From: a virus
Direction: 5' to 3' (one strand)
DNA length: 37,913 bases
IMG/VR virus record: IMGVR_UViG_3300043436_003534
Location: 1 to 37,913 of that record
Made by a program: the position numbers and the translations under genes. Shown one piece after another: positions 14,385 through 20,137 of this stretch. The first letter of the stretch is position 1. Each line of letters opens with the position of its first letter. The notes beneath the pieces are model-generated. The model was given only the letters and a program-made list of their open reading frames with translations. It made no database searches and was not told where the DNA came from.

Positions 14385-14651
14385 CTACGGACTGGTATCG
14401 AACGCGGACGAATCGTCTTGTTCGAGTGGGGGACTATCCTTGGTGATCCATGTGTGGTAGGCTCGAGTCTTCTTTGGGTAGGAGATCCACCCTTTCTTGA
14501 TGCCGTATTCGATGAGGCGAGGGGCGTCCTCGATGAGCTTTCGGTTGATGTCGCTCATGATGGTACGTTCCTCTGCGGTCAATGGGGCTGGCTTCTTGTT
14601 GGTTTCAAGGCGGCATTCGTACCATGGCTGCTCGTGTCTTGGGGTCTTCAT
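14385..14651 (-). CDS. 88-residue protein of unknown function
   Basis: From ATG 14651 (MKTPRHEQPWYECRL), whose ATGA overlaps the upstream stop at 14648. The upstream TTG extension is less likely. A central helix (ERTIMSDINRKLIEDAPR) is followed by EYGIKKGWISYPKKTR and an acidic end. The helix-turn pattern could be a small DNA-binding fold. It ends 20 bases before the primase-helicase start. Not recognised. Confidence 0.65.
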   Translation of the reverse strand: MKTPRHEQPWYECRLETNKKPAPLTAEERTIMSDINRKLIEDAPRLIEYGIKKGWISYPKKTRAYHTWITKDSPPLEQDDSSAFDTSP

Positions 14652-14893
14652 GTGGGGAGGATGCGAGCCAGGATACAATTGCAGTAGGTACCCTTGGTTT
14701 TTGAGTTACATCGAGGGTGATGCACAGGATTGGAGATGACGTGTGCAGTGAGGTCGCTCGTGAGCTTGACCATGTCAGTGAGACGACTTGCTGCTTCGAG
14801 GCAGAGGGCTTGCGCGACTCCATCTGGTGATTCGATTTGGGAGCTGACGATCTTGAGTGCCGTTACGATGTCGTGTGTTGAGGACTGGTTCAT
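14648..14893 (-). CDS. 81-residue mostly helical protein
   Basis: From ATG 14893 (MNQSSTHDIVTALKIV) with leader CACAAACAGAAATAAC, A-rich without SD. Helices IVTALKIVSSQIESP and ALCLEAASRLTDMVK are followed by a Cys/His-containing end (HHPRCNSKTKGTYCNC), which could bind a metal ion (H, H, C, C, C). Stop overlaps the next start by ATGA. Unknown function. Confidence 0.65.
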   Translation of the reverse strand: MNQSSTHDIVTALKIVSSQIESPDGVAQALCLEAASRLTDMVKLTSDLTAHVISNPVHHPRCNSKTKGTYCNCILARILPT

Positions 14894-14894
14894 G

Positions 14895-15158
14895 TTATTT
14901 CTGTTTGTGGATTATGATGCCGTTGCCCTTGGCGTCGGTGAGTTCGACTGATCGGACGTCTTCGAGGCGGGCCAAAGTCTTGATCATCTCGATGGGATCA
15001 TGGGCTTGAGCGACGCAGGTGAGATGGATGTCTCCGTCGCCGTGGATCACTTTGAGGTCTTGCTTGGTACGATCCCTTGTAATGCGGATGGTCCGCCCCT
15101 CCGAGAGGCGGACCACCTTGATTGATTCAACGAGTGGGTATTGGTGACGGTTGCTCAT
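14895..15158 (-). CDS. 87-residue beta-rich protein of unknown function
   Basis: From ATG 15158 (MSNRHQYPLVESIKVV), ATGA-overlapping the end of the sigma4/alpha-CTD-like gene. Alternating strands (KVVRLSEGRTIRITRD, LKVIHGDGDIHLTCV) and a helix HDPIEMIKTLARLED suggest a small alpha/beta fold. No known motif. One base separates its stop from the next start at 14893. Confidence 0.65.
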   Translation of the reverse strand: MSNRHQYPLVESIKVVRLSEGRTIRITRDRTKQDLKVIHGDGDIHLTCVAQAHDPIEMIKTLARLEDVRSVELTDAKGNGIIIHKQK

Positions 15159-15526
15159 GTTTGAAGGCCGCAGTGAGGACACTTCTTCCCGCTGAATGAT
15201 TCAAGCGGTTTGACATCAAGCCACTGGCAGAGGTCGGTGTAGGACTTGCGACCGAAGTTGTCCCACTTGAAAGGGGCGATCTCCCTAGATAGAACCGCGT
15301 TGCGAGCGGCCTCCTTGGATTTCAATTCGAGGAAGTCCATCAGCTTAGCGTTACGAACGCTGAGCCCGTAGGTCCACTTGGCCCGCTCGATATCGCGCTG
15401 CTGACCGGCTTTGATGATCTGATAGACCCGCTGCTTGGACATCTTGAAGTGTTCACCGATGAGACGATAGGTAAGCCCTTCTGATCGCAGCTTGTTAACT
15501 TGATCGATTGAATCGCTGAGTTTCAT
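15155..15526 (-). CDS. regulator with sigma-region-4-like HTH and RNAP alpha-CTD-like domain
   Basis: 123 residues from ATG 15526 (MKLSDSIDQVNKLRS). Residues 17-40 read GLTYRLIGEHFKMSKQRVYQ, a helix-turn-helix like the -35-binding region 4 of sigma factors. Residues 55-105 (LSVRNA ... NFGRKSYTDLCQWL) match the order and key residues of the RNA polymerase alpha C-terminal domain (LTVRSAN ... NLGKKSLTEI). The end CPHCGLQT has a CxxC knuckle. It probably steers polymerase on phage or host promoters. A longer start at 15694 is possible but would overlap the 15568-15747 gene. Confidence 0.75.
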   Translation of the reverse strand: MKLSDSIDQVNKLRSEGLTYRLIGEHFKMSKQRVYQIIKAGQQRDIERAKWTYGLSVRNAKLMDFLELKSKEAARNAVLSREIAPFKWDNFGRKSYTDLCQWLDVKPLESFSGKKCPHCGLQT

Positions 15527-15567
15527 GTATATTCGCTTCTTGTCCTTCTTCTTCTTACTAACTGCCA

Positions 15568-15747
15568 CTACCTCAAAGGTGTTTGTATTGCTCGGTACCT
15601 CTTCTGTGCTTTGTGGCACTGGACACACAGGCCGTGCTTGATTATGCAACCGCATCCCAAGCAATCGGCCAATTCGTGACATAACTGTTTCCATCGTTGT
15701 AGTTCCTCTATTGTTGTTTGTTGTTTTTGCTGTTCTTGATGTTCCAT
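15568..15747 (-). CDS. 59-residue putative zinc-binding protein
   Basis: From ATG 15747 (MEHQEQQKQQTTIEEL). Helix EELQRWKQLCHELADC then a Cys/His cluster CLGCGC...HGLCVQCHKAQKR, giving Cx2CxC and a distal Cx2C with nearby His, a plausible zinc site. It overlaps the end of the 15708-15953 HTH gene by 40 bases, and another frame (the upstream extension of the alpha-CTD-like gene) is open through it. The Cys pattern makes this frame the better choice. Confidence 0.55.
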   Translation of the reverse strand: MEHQEQQKQQTTIEELQRWKQLCHELADCLGCGCIIKHGLCVQCHKAQKRYRAIQTPLR

Positions 15748-15953
15748 ACACATGACAGTGAGATGTTGTACTTTTTGGACAACTCTGGGTAAGTGCGTGA
15801 CTTGTCCTCTTTCAGGATGGCATCCCGGATCTCGGTTGGAACAGCCGGCCACCGCCGGTTGATCCGAGGGTTCGGATCCTTGAACGGAGTGACGTGGCCC
15901 ACCATGCGAGACATGGACTCCTTGGTCAACCCCAATTGTTGAAGTATCGTCAT
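15708..15953 (-). CDS. 81-residue HTH protein
   Basis: From ATG 15953 with AAGGGG in front (good SD). MTILQQLGLTKESMSRM is followed by PRINRRWPAVPTEIRDAIL and a second helix-turn-helix SRTYPELSKKYNISLSC with VWNIKN, like the recognition part of HNH-associated or homeodomain-like phage HTH proteins. Likely DNA-binding regulator. It is 9 bases downstream of the 15963 gene, and the Gln/Asn-rich end overlaps the next gene. Confidence 0.7.
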   Translation of the reverse strand: MTILQQLGLTKESMSRMVGHVTPFKDPNPRINRRWPAVPTEIRDAILKEDKSRTYPELSKKYNISLSCVWNIKNSKNNKQQ

Positions 15954-15962
15954 TTTCCCCTT

Positions 15963-16508
15963 CTATTCGCAGGTGTAGATTTTGTCAGTGGTTCGCAGGC
16001 CGGTGGGCCATTGAGGTTCGGTGAATGACTTCTCGATGAAGATGACCTTGTCGGTGGGCTGGATGGTGAGTCGTTCGCCATCGGTTCGGATGAACATGAA
16101 TTCCTTGGCTTGGTTGGGTTGTCGGCTCCAGCTATCTCCGATGGGAGCGGCGGTGAAGAGGTAGTCGCCGGTGATGATTTGATCGGCGCATTTGACCTGG
16201 CATTCGAGTCCTCGGAGGAAGGTGTACTCGATGGTGGTGAAGTCGGTTCCGTAGCAGTCCCATCGCTGGGCGTGGTCTGGGCGCCAGTCGAGTTCAGGCT
16301 GTGGATCGAATGCTAGCGCGTGAGGCGGCACCGCCCGGTAAACCGCGCCGCACTCAAGCATGATGGTGCAGCCCCACATCCGACCTGGGATGGATACTAG
16401 GCCGAACCAGACGCAGGGGATGAATGCTGCCCCGGATAATCCGAGGAAGGATGCTTCGACGAAGCAGTACTGATGGTGAGGCAATTGGCCTGCTTGTGAG
16501 TAGATCAT
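15963..16508 (-). CDS. conserved phage protein of unknown function
   Basis: 181 residues from ATG 16508 (MIYSQAGQLPHHQYCF), ATGA-overlapping the upstream stop. Beta-rich with SFLGLSGAAFIPCVWFGL, CTIMLECGAVYRAVPPHA, QRWDCYGTDF and a C-terminal GDYLFTAAPIGDSWS plus RLTIQPTDKVIFIEKSF. I know similar proteins (VYRxLPPHAL, QxWDCYG, LFTAAPxGD, LTIQPTxxV) from phages, without function. The body has a Cys-rich first half that may be structural. Confidence 0.75.
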   Translation of the reverse strand: MIYSQAGQLPHHQYCFVEASFLGLSGAAFIPCVWFGLVSIPGRMWGCTIMLECGAVYRAVPPHALAFDPQPELDWRPDHAQRWDCYGTDFTTIEYTFLRGLECQVKCADQIITGDYLFTAAPIGDSWSRQPNQAKEFMFIRTDGERLTIQPTDKVIFIEKSFTEPQWPTGLRTTDKIYTCE

Positions 16509-16690
16509 GGGTAGTCTGGTAGGACTTTCTTGAGTTCGATCAGGGTGCAGTTGTCTCCGTCGGCCAGATGCCGATTGGCTTCGAGTGTGGATCGGATGGC
16601 TGCCTCCAAGTGCGCGATGCGCTCCTTGGCCTCCTCCAGCTCTTTCCAAGTCTTCACTCCGTCAATGGTTCTCATTTCTTCGATGGTCAT
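16505..16690 (-). CDS. 61-residue conserved helical phage protein
   Basis: From ATG 16690 (MTIEEMRTIDGVKTWK). Coiled-coil helix LEEAKERIAHLEAAIR then ANRHLADGDNCTLIELKK. The NxHLADGxNCTLxxLKxxLP ending is a widespread small-phage-protein signature of unknown function. Both ends overlap neighbours by ATGA. Confidence 0.75.
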   Translation of the reverse strand: MTIEEMRTIDGVKTWKELEEAKERIAHLEAAIRSTLEANRHLADGDNCTLIELKKVLPDYP

Positions 16691-16902
16691 AGTATTGGCT
16701 CCACAGTGATGTAGTACCCTGTCTCGCGGAATGGTCCACCAGGCAGGCAGTGTGCCACTCGATGGGTTGCATCGGAATCTGAACAGTCCTTGTCCCATCC
16801 ATGCACATGGTGAATCCGACAATATGGGCACCAGACTCTGATGGTGTTTCCATTCTTGGTTCCTGCCAGTAAAGGCCATGCTTTCTTGTTCCAGCGTTTC
16901 AT
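16687..16902 (-). CDS. 71-residue putative zinc-binding protein
   Basis: From ATG 16902 (MKRWNKKAWPLLAGTKN). Contains IRVWCPYCRIHHVHGW and then THRVAHC, that is Cx2C, HHxH and HxxxHC, a credible zinc site, and ends GYYITVEPIL. The IRVWCPYCxxxHxHG...HRxAHC.....YxxTGY pattern recurs in phage and bacterial small proteins. Starts and stops overlap neighbours by ATGA. Possibly nucleic-acid-binding; role unknown. Confidence 0.75.
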   Translation of the reverse strand: MKRWNKKAWPLLAGTKNGNTIRVWCPYCRIHHVHGWDKDCSDSDATHRVAHCLPGGPFRETGYYITVEPIL

Positions 16903-17105
16903 GGTTTCTCGGTAGTAAGTGACTTGATGTATCGGTTTCTCTGCCGTGGTGTCAGTCTGATGATGAAATGCAGCACCTCGACCGCGTTGATTGAGTGCAG
17001 CAGTTTCCAGTAAGGTCTGGCGGCTTCCAGATCCTTGGCTCCTTGCATATCCACCACCAGCACCTCGCTGGTCATCGTATGTCGGTAGATGAATGCGGGG
17101 TTCAT
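16899..17105 (-). CDS. 68-residue protein of unknown function
   Basis: From ATG 17105 (MNPAFIYRHTMTSEVLV). Helical second half (ARPYWKLLHSINAVEV, LTPRQRNRYIKSL). No motif recognised. Packed by ATGA overlaps at both ends, inside the run of small early genes. Confidence 0.6.
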   Translation of the reverse strand: MNPAFIYRHTMTSEVLVVDMQGAKDLEAARPYWKLLHSINAVEVLHFIIRLTPRQRNRYIKSLTTEKP

Positions 17106-17305
17106 CTTCCCTCCAACCATTTCTCCAAGTCGTGGAGTTCATCCACTTTGGCTTCGAGTTGTTTGATCCGGTCGTTGAGACGATTGAGTTCCATCACAAT
17201 GCCCCGTGGACGTATGTCGCTCAGGAACTTACCTTCTGGAGTCTTGATGCTGAATCCGTTCAAAGGAGGCATTCGTCGCAATACGATGTGGGTGTAGCGT
17301 TTCAC
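17102..17305 (-). CDS. 67-residue coiled-coil protein (GTG start)
   Basis: GTG 17305 is chosen because GGAGGG stands eight bases in front and GTGA overlaps the upstream stop at 17302. After a basic beta start (KRYTHIVLRRM) the second half is a heptad-type helix: MELNRLNDRIKQLEAKVDE with LHDLEKWLEG. Likely a small oligomer or a partner of the coiled-coil protein encoded just upstream. Confidence 0.65.
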   Translation of the reverse strand: MKRYTHIVLRRMPPLNGFSIKTPEGKFLSDIRPRGIVMELNRLNDRIKQLEAKVDELHDLEKWLEGR

Positions 17306-17784
17306 GGCAACGGCCCTCCGTTCTCCCACAGCAGCAGATCGGCTCTCAATGCGTCGTTCTCCTGCTCCAGTTGGGTGATGCGGACATTCGAGTCATGCCG
17401 CTCTTGAGACACTTTGAGATTTATCTCGCATATTTTATTATTTAATGATTTCAATTGCTGCGAGGACTTCTCCAACCGCTTGATGCGTTCTAAAAGTAGA
17501 GGCACTTCGCGCTGAATCACTTTGCGCTGAGACTCTCCGAGTTTTGCTCCGAGCAGTGTTGCGATGGCGTTGGCGTCCCATTCGCGTTCAACCGCCAATG
17601 CCGACTCCTTCCATTCCTCCAACCGTTTGATGTGGTCTTGAAGCCGCAGGTTTGCTTCATCCAGCAATTGCTGCTGCCGGATGATTGCATTGGCCGCGTT
17701 GAGTTCGCGTTCGATCATCCTGATCCGCATCCCCAGATCGGCTACGTTGTGCGGAGTCGAGTCTGATATCGGGGTGTCGCTCAT
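17302..17784 (-). CDS. 160-residue coiled-coil protein
   Basis: From ATG 17784 (MSDTPISDSTPHNVAD) with GGAG five bases before. Long heptad helices (IRMIERELNAANAIIRQQQ; LEKSSQQLKSLNNKI; ITQLEQENDALRADLL) separated by a middle segment with EWDANAIATLLGAKLGE. Phage coiled-coil proteins of this style occur in early small-gene regions, without known function. It overlaps both neighbours by ATGA or GTGA. Confidence 0.7.
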   Translation of the reverse strand: MSDTPISDSTPHNVADLGMRIRMIERELNAANAIIRQQQLLDEANLRLQDHIKRLEEWKESALAVEREWDANAIATLLGAKLGESQRKVIQREVPLLLERIKRLEKSSQQLKSLNNKICEINLKVSQERHDSNVRITQLEQENDALRADLLLWENGGPLP

Positions 17785-17966
17785 TTGCACTCCTTCCATT
17801 TGAACTGCGGTTTACCGCTTGCGTCGTTTGTGTAGTAGGCGGCTTTTGCGAGGATGGCTTCTTTTCTCAGTGCCGTGTCACCTCTGGTGAATCCTAAGAT
17901 AATTCCGATGATGAACATGCTCACAGCAACTGCGCCTGTGAGTTTTGCTAAAGTGTCGTCGCTCAT
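17781..17966 (-). CDS. 61-residue single-span membrane protein
   Basis: From ATG 17966 (MSDDTLAKLTGAVAVS) with GGAGGG before AAATG. One hydrophobic helix, LTGAVAVSMFIIGIILGF, then a basic soluble tail (RGDTALRKEAILAKA, FKWKECK). Acidic N-terminus and basic C-terminal side suggest an N-out, C-in inner-membrane protein. Unknown role. Confidence 0.65.
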   Translation of the reverse strand: MSDDTLAKLTGAVAVSMFIIGIILGFTRGDTALRKEAILAKAAYYTNDASGKPQFKWKECK

Positions 17967-18232
17967 TTGCCCTCCCTCGCTTTGAGCATCGCGTCGGCGT
18001 ATTCATAGGCAGATCGGGAAACCAATTCCCCATCCTTCTTGCTACTGGCCGGAACGCTCGCGTCCGAGATGATTCCCTGCAACGCAGCCGCCGCGAAGTA
18101 GTCTCTGACAGTGATACCAGATCTCGAACCGTAATGGGTCATGCAAGGTTGACCGTCTTGATAGAATCCATGCGTTGTCGCGGTTGCAGCAGTTGGAAAC
18201 GCCGGTCCTCCGTCGTTGATTGGTGCGCTCAT
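17963..18232 (-). CDS. conserved 89-residue phage protein
   Basis: From ATG 18232 (MSAPINDGGPAFPTAA), SD GGAGGA in front. The MS.PINDGGPAFP start, a Gly/Ser-rich loop and GITVRDYFAAAALQGI, then a C-terminal RSAYEYADAMLKARE helix, form a signature shared by many small phage proteins of unknown function (INDGGPAFPxx ... GMxLRDYFAAxAL). The context gives no further clue. Confidence 0.8.
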   Translation of the reverse strand: MSAPINDGGPAFPTAATATTHGFYQDGQPCMTHYGSRSGITVRDYFAAAALQGIISDASVPASSKKDGELVSRSAYEYADAMLKAREGK

Positions 18233-18426
18233 TTCGATTCCTCCACCTTCACCATCGGAACAAAGTCCAATCGGTTGCTCTCGTCGATTGCGATTCCCCA
18301 ATTGTTCCTGCGGCAGGACAGTTCGGTGGCGTTGTACACTTCCGCCACCTTCTCGTCCGGCAGGTAAATGGACAGCAGTCCTTTGAATGTTAGTCGTACC
18401 GTCTCTGATTTGTTTTGCTCGCTCAT
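18229..18426 (-). CDS. 65-residue protein of unknown function
   Basis: From ATG 18426 (MSEQNKSETVRLTFKG), with AGGA before it. Beta start VRLTFKGLLSIYLP, helix DEKVAEVYNATELSC, then a basic-acidic end. ATGA overlaps at both ends. Not recognised. Confidence 0.6.
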   Translation of the reverse strand: MSEQNKSETVRLTFKGLLSIYLPDEKVAEVYNATELSCRRNNWGIAIDESNRLDFVPMVKVEESK

Positions 18427-18617
18427 TTTGATTCCTGTCTCTTTAGATATTCTGCAATTGCTTCATCTGCCAGTCCCTGAGTTCTATATCCATTTTTGAT
18501 TGCGTATGCCTTTAACTCAGCATGCACATCTGGTGACACTAAAACGTGTTTAACAAGCTCACGGTTTCGTTTGGGTTTGCTTGTTCTTTTTGTTCCTGTT
18601 CCAGTAGCTGACTTCAT
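18423..18617 (-). CDS. ribbon-helix-helix-like protein
   Basis: 64 residues from ATG 18617 (MKSATGTGTKRTSKPK), although a GTG at 18653 is open too. After a basic arm it reads NRELVKHVLVSPDVHAELK, then AYAIKNGYRTQGLADEAIA and EYLKRQ. The strand (KHVLVSPDVH), helix A (AELKAYAIKNG) and helix B (GLADEAIAEYL) follow the Arc/CopG-type ribbon-helix-helix pattern used by small repressors. It overlaps the previous 54-residue ORF by 59 bases in another frame. Confidence 0.65.
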   Translation of the reverse strand: MKSATGTGTKRTSKPKRNRELVKHVLVSPDVHAELKAYAIKNGYRTQGLADEAIAEYLKRQESK

Positions 18618-18723
18618 ATCTTTTAAGTTTCTTCGCTGCACGATAGGTTTCACCGGCTTGGCTCCTGCTCATCTGGTACACCCCGGTACCATCGTTGATC
18701 ATTCGTTTGACCTGCTCGCTCAT
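18559..18723 (-). CDS. 54-residue basic protein
   Basis: From ATG 18723, overlapping the RuvC-like stop by ATGA and preceded by GGGAGGTGG (strong SD), to TGA at 18559. Sequence MSEQVKRMINDGTGVYQ, then SRSQAGETYRAAKKLKR and a basic Asn/Lys/Gln-rich end (NRNKKNKQTQTKP). The SD and overlap support it. It may be a small DNA-binding protein. It overlaps the ribbon-helix-helix ORF in a different frame. Confidence 0.6.
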   Translation of the reverse strand: MSEQVKRMINDGTGVYQMSRSQAGETYRAAKKLKRYEVSYWNRNKKNKQTQTKP

Positions 18724-19175
18724 CGACCACCTCCCTGGGCGTAGTGGAGGACCAGCAGGGCGTCACAGTTCTTAAGCGTGACATCTAGGTGCGGATACAG
18801 TTCCTGGGCCTTCGCCTTGAGCTTGCGCTTCCACTCCGCGGAGTTGGCGCAAGAGCGTTTACCACCCAGTCCAAGAGGGTCTTGCCATACCTTGGGTTCC
18901 ACGCGGTGGAGGGCGTAGCCAATGGAGTAGGCCAATCCTTGGATGATGCCGTAGTTCTCGTGCAGGGTGGCGACCGAAGCAGCAGGAGTCAGCTTGGACA
19001 CGAACTTGGGGACCTTCTCAATCCAGAGATGGCTATCTGCTAATTTGAATCCGATTAGTAGTTGCGCCATATCGGGCAATGATTCGGGCATTGCGAACAG
19101 GAGGATCCCGTCCTTGGTGTGGATTGCGAACCCGCCGTTCACGCCGGGGTCACAGGCTACGATTGTTTTGCTCAT
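18720..19175 (-). CDS. RuvC-like Holliday-junction resolvase
   Basis: 151 residues from ATG 19175 (MSKTIVACDPGVNGGF). Asp9 in ACDPGVNGG, Glu53 in LWIEKVP and Asp138 in NCDALLVLHYA occupy the places of RuvC-family acidic metal ligands, with an RNase H-like order of strands and the DALL...YA end typical of phage RuvC. It would resolve branched recombination or packaging intermediates made by the RecT-like system upstream. The leader CCAACAAACCAAAACCA has no SD and is duplicated before the 20024 gene. Confidence 0.8.
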   Translation of the reverse strand: MSKTIVACDPGVNGGFAIHTKDGILLFAMPESLPDMAQLLIGFKLADSHLWIEKVPKFVSKLTPAASVATLHENYGIIQGLAYSIGYALHRVEPKVWQDPLGLGGKRSCANSAEWKRKLKAKAQELYPHLDVTLKNCDALLVLHYAQGGGR

Positions 19176-19208
19176 TGGTTTTGGTTTGTTGGTGTACTGA
19201 AATTTTTG

Positions 19209-20024
19209 TTAAAGAGCGCATCCACCTTCGCACTCAAAGTTGAATGCTGATTGACCGCGCTCTCCGTCGGTCAGGTGCACCTCTTTCAGGGGGCGACAGC
19301 TTTTGTGGATGTAGAGCTTTTCATTGAGGTTTCGATTGCAAACGGTTCCTTCAACTCGGAGTGCATCGTCTATTTCGACCGCTCTAGCCCATCCATCTGG
19401 ATCGGATTCTCTGAGCTTCAGCCATTCGTAGTCTGACTTGTACGGACAGAATACACAGGCAGAACGCGGCACCTGATGCGGGATTCCAAATGCTTCCAGC
19501 CACTTCACGCAGTCTGTTCTGGTCATCATCTTGTCGCAGAGCGGGAACTCGGGTTCAGACCAGTGCGGACTGTTGGCTTTGATGCGTGTAGCTCGGCCCG
19601 CTTCATCGAGGCTGATTCCAAAAAGCTGGGTCAGTTTGGTTTTTATGCGCTCACCTTTCTGAAGTCCAAGAAGATTACGTCGAATGAATCGTTCGATTGG
19701 CAGAATCTTGTACTCGCTGGTGCATTGACGGCGGATCTTCCCAAGCGGCTCACCTTCGTTCTGAGCGGTGAATGCAGGGATTGATGCAAATCTTCCCGAT
19801 GAATTGACTCCATGCTTTAGGTCGTCACCAAGAATCCCGGCAGACACGACATGGACAATTGGCCCACCCAGACTCTTGAGCCACTCCATGTGGACGTAGA
19901 CTGACTTCGGCTCTTCGCCCAGATCGGCGAAGATGGCGCATTCTATCGGAGCAATCTCACCTTTGAGGGCCATCAGATAGAGCGTCGTTGACTGTACGCC
20001 ACCGCCAAGGTTCAGGATTCTCAT
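19209..20024 (-). CDS. PAPS-reductase-like PP-loop protein
   Basis: 271 residues from ATG 20024 (MRILNLGGGVQSTTLY). The PP-loop GGGVQST (residues 7-13) binds ATP as in the adenine-nucleotide alpha-hydrolase (PAPS reductase/N-type ATP pyrophosphatase) superfamily. IFADLGEEPKSVYVH, RRQCTSEYKILPIERFIR, RSACVFCPYKSDYEWL and the CEGGCAL end match the phage branch of this family. Cys pairs could hold an Fe-S cluster or take part in sulfur transfer. Phage members have no settled substrate; nucleic-acid thiolation or sulfur metabolism are possibilities, not shown here. Confidence 0.8.
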   Translation of the reverse strand: MRILNLGGGVQSTTLYLMALKGEIAPIECAIFADLGEEPKSVYVHMEWLKSLGGPIVHVVSAGILGDDLKHGVNSSGRFASIPAFTAQNEGEPLGKIRRQCTSEYKILPIERFIRRNLLGLQKGERIKTKLTQLFGISLDEAGRATRIKANSPHWSEPEFPLCDKMMTRTDCVKWLEAFGIPHQVPRSACVFCPYKSDYEWLKLRESDPDGWARAVEIDDALRVEGTVCNRNLNEKLYIHKSCRPLKEVHLTDGERGQSAFNFECEGGCAL

Positions 20025-20137
20025 TTGGTTTTGGTTTGTTGGGATTTGATAGTGAGAGTGTGGCCTACGTAGACACCTGCGATCACGCAGAGCGGCATCA
20101 GCACGGCCATGGAGACGATGGTGAGTGCGGTGCTCAT
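20021..20137 (-). CDS. 38-residue membrane peptide between helicase and PP-loop genes
   Basis: From ATG 20137 (MSTALTIVSMAVLMPL), overlapping the helicase stop by ATGA, to TGA 20021, overlapping the next ATG in turn. One hydrophobic segment (LTIVSMAVLMPLCVIAGVYV) then a polar end (GHTLTIKSQQTKTK). Perfect overlaps at both ends support a real gene. Part of its 3' end also acts as the A/C-rich leader of the PP-loop gene. Confidence 0.6.
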   Translation of the reverse strand: MSTALTIVSMAVLMPLCVIAGVYVGHTLTIKSQQTKTK

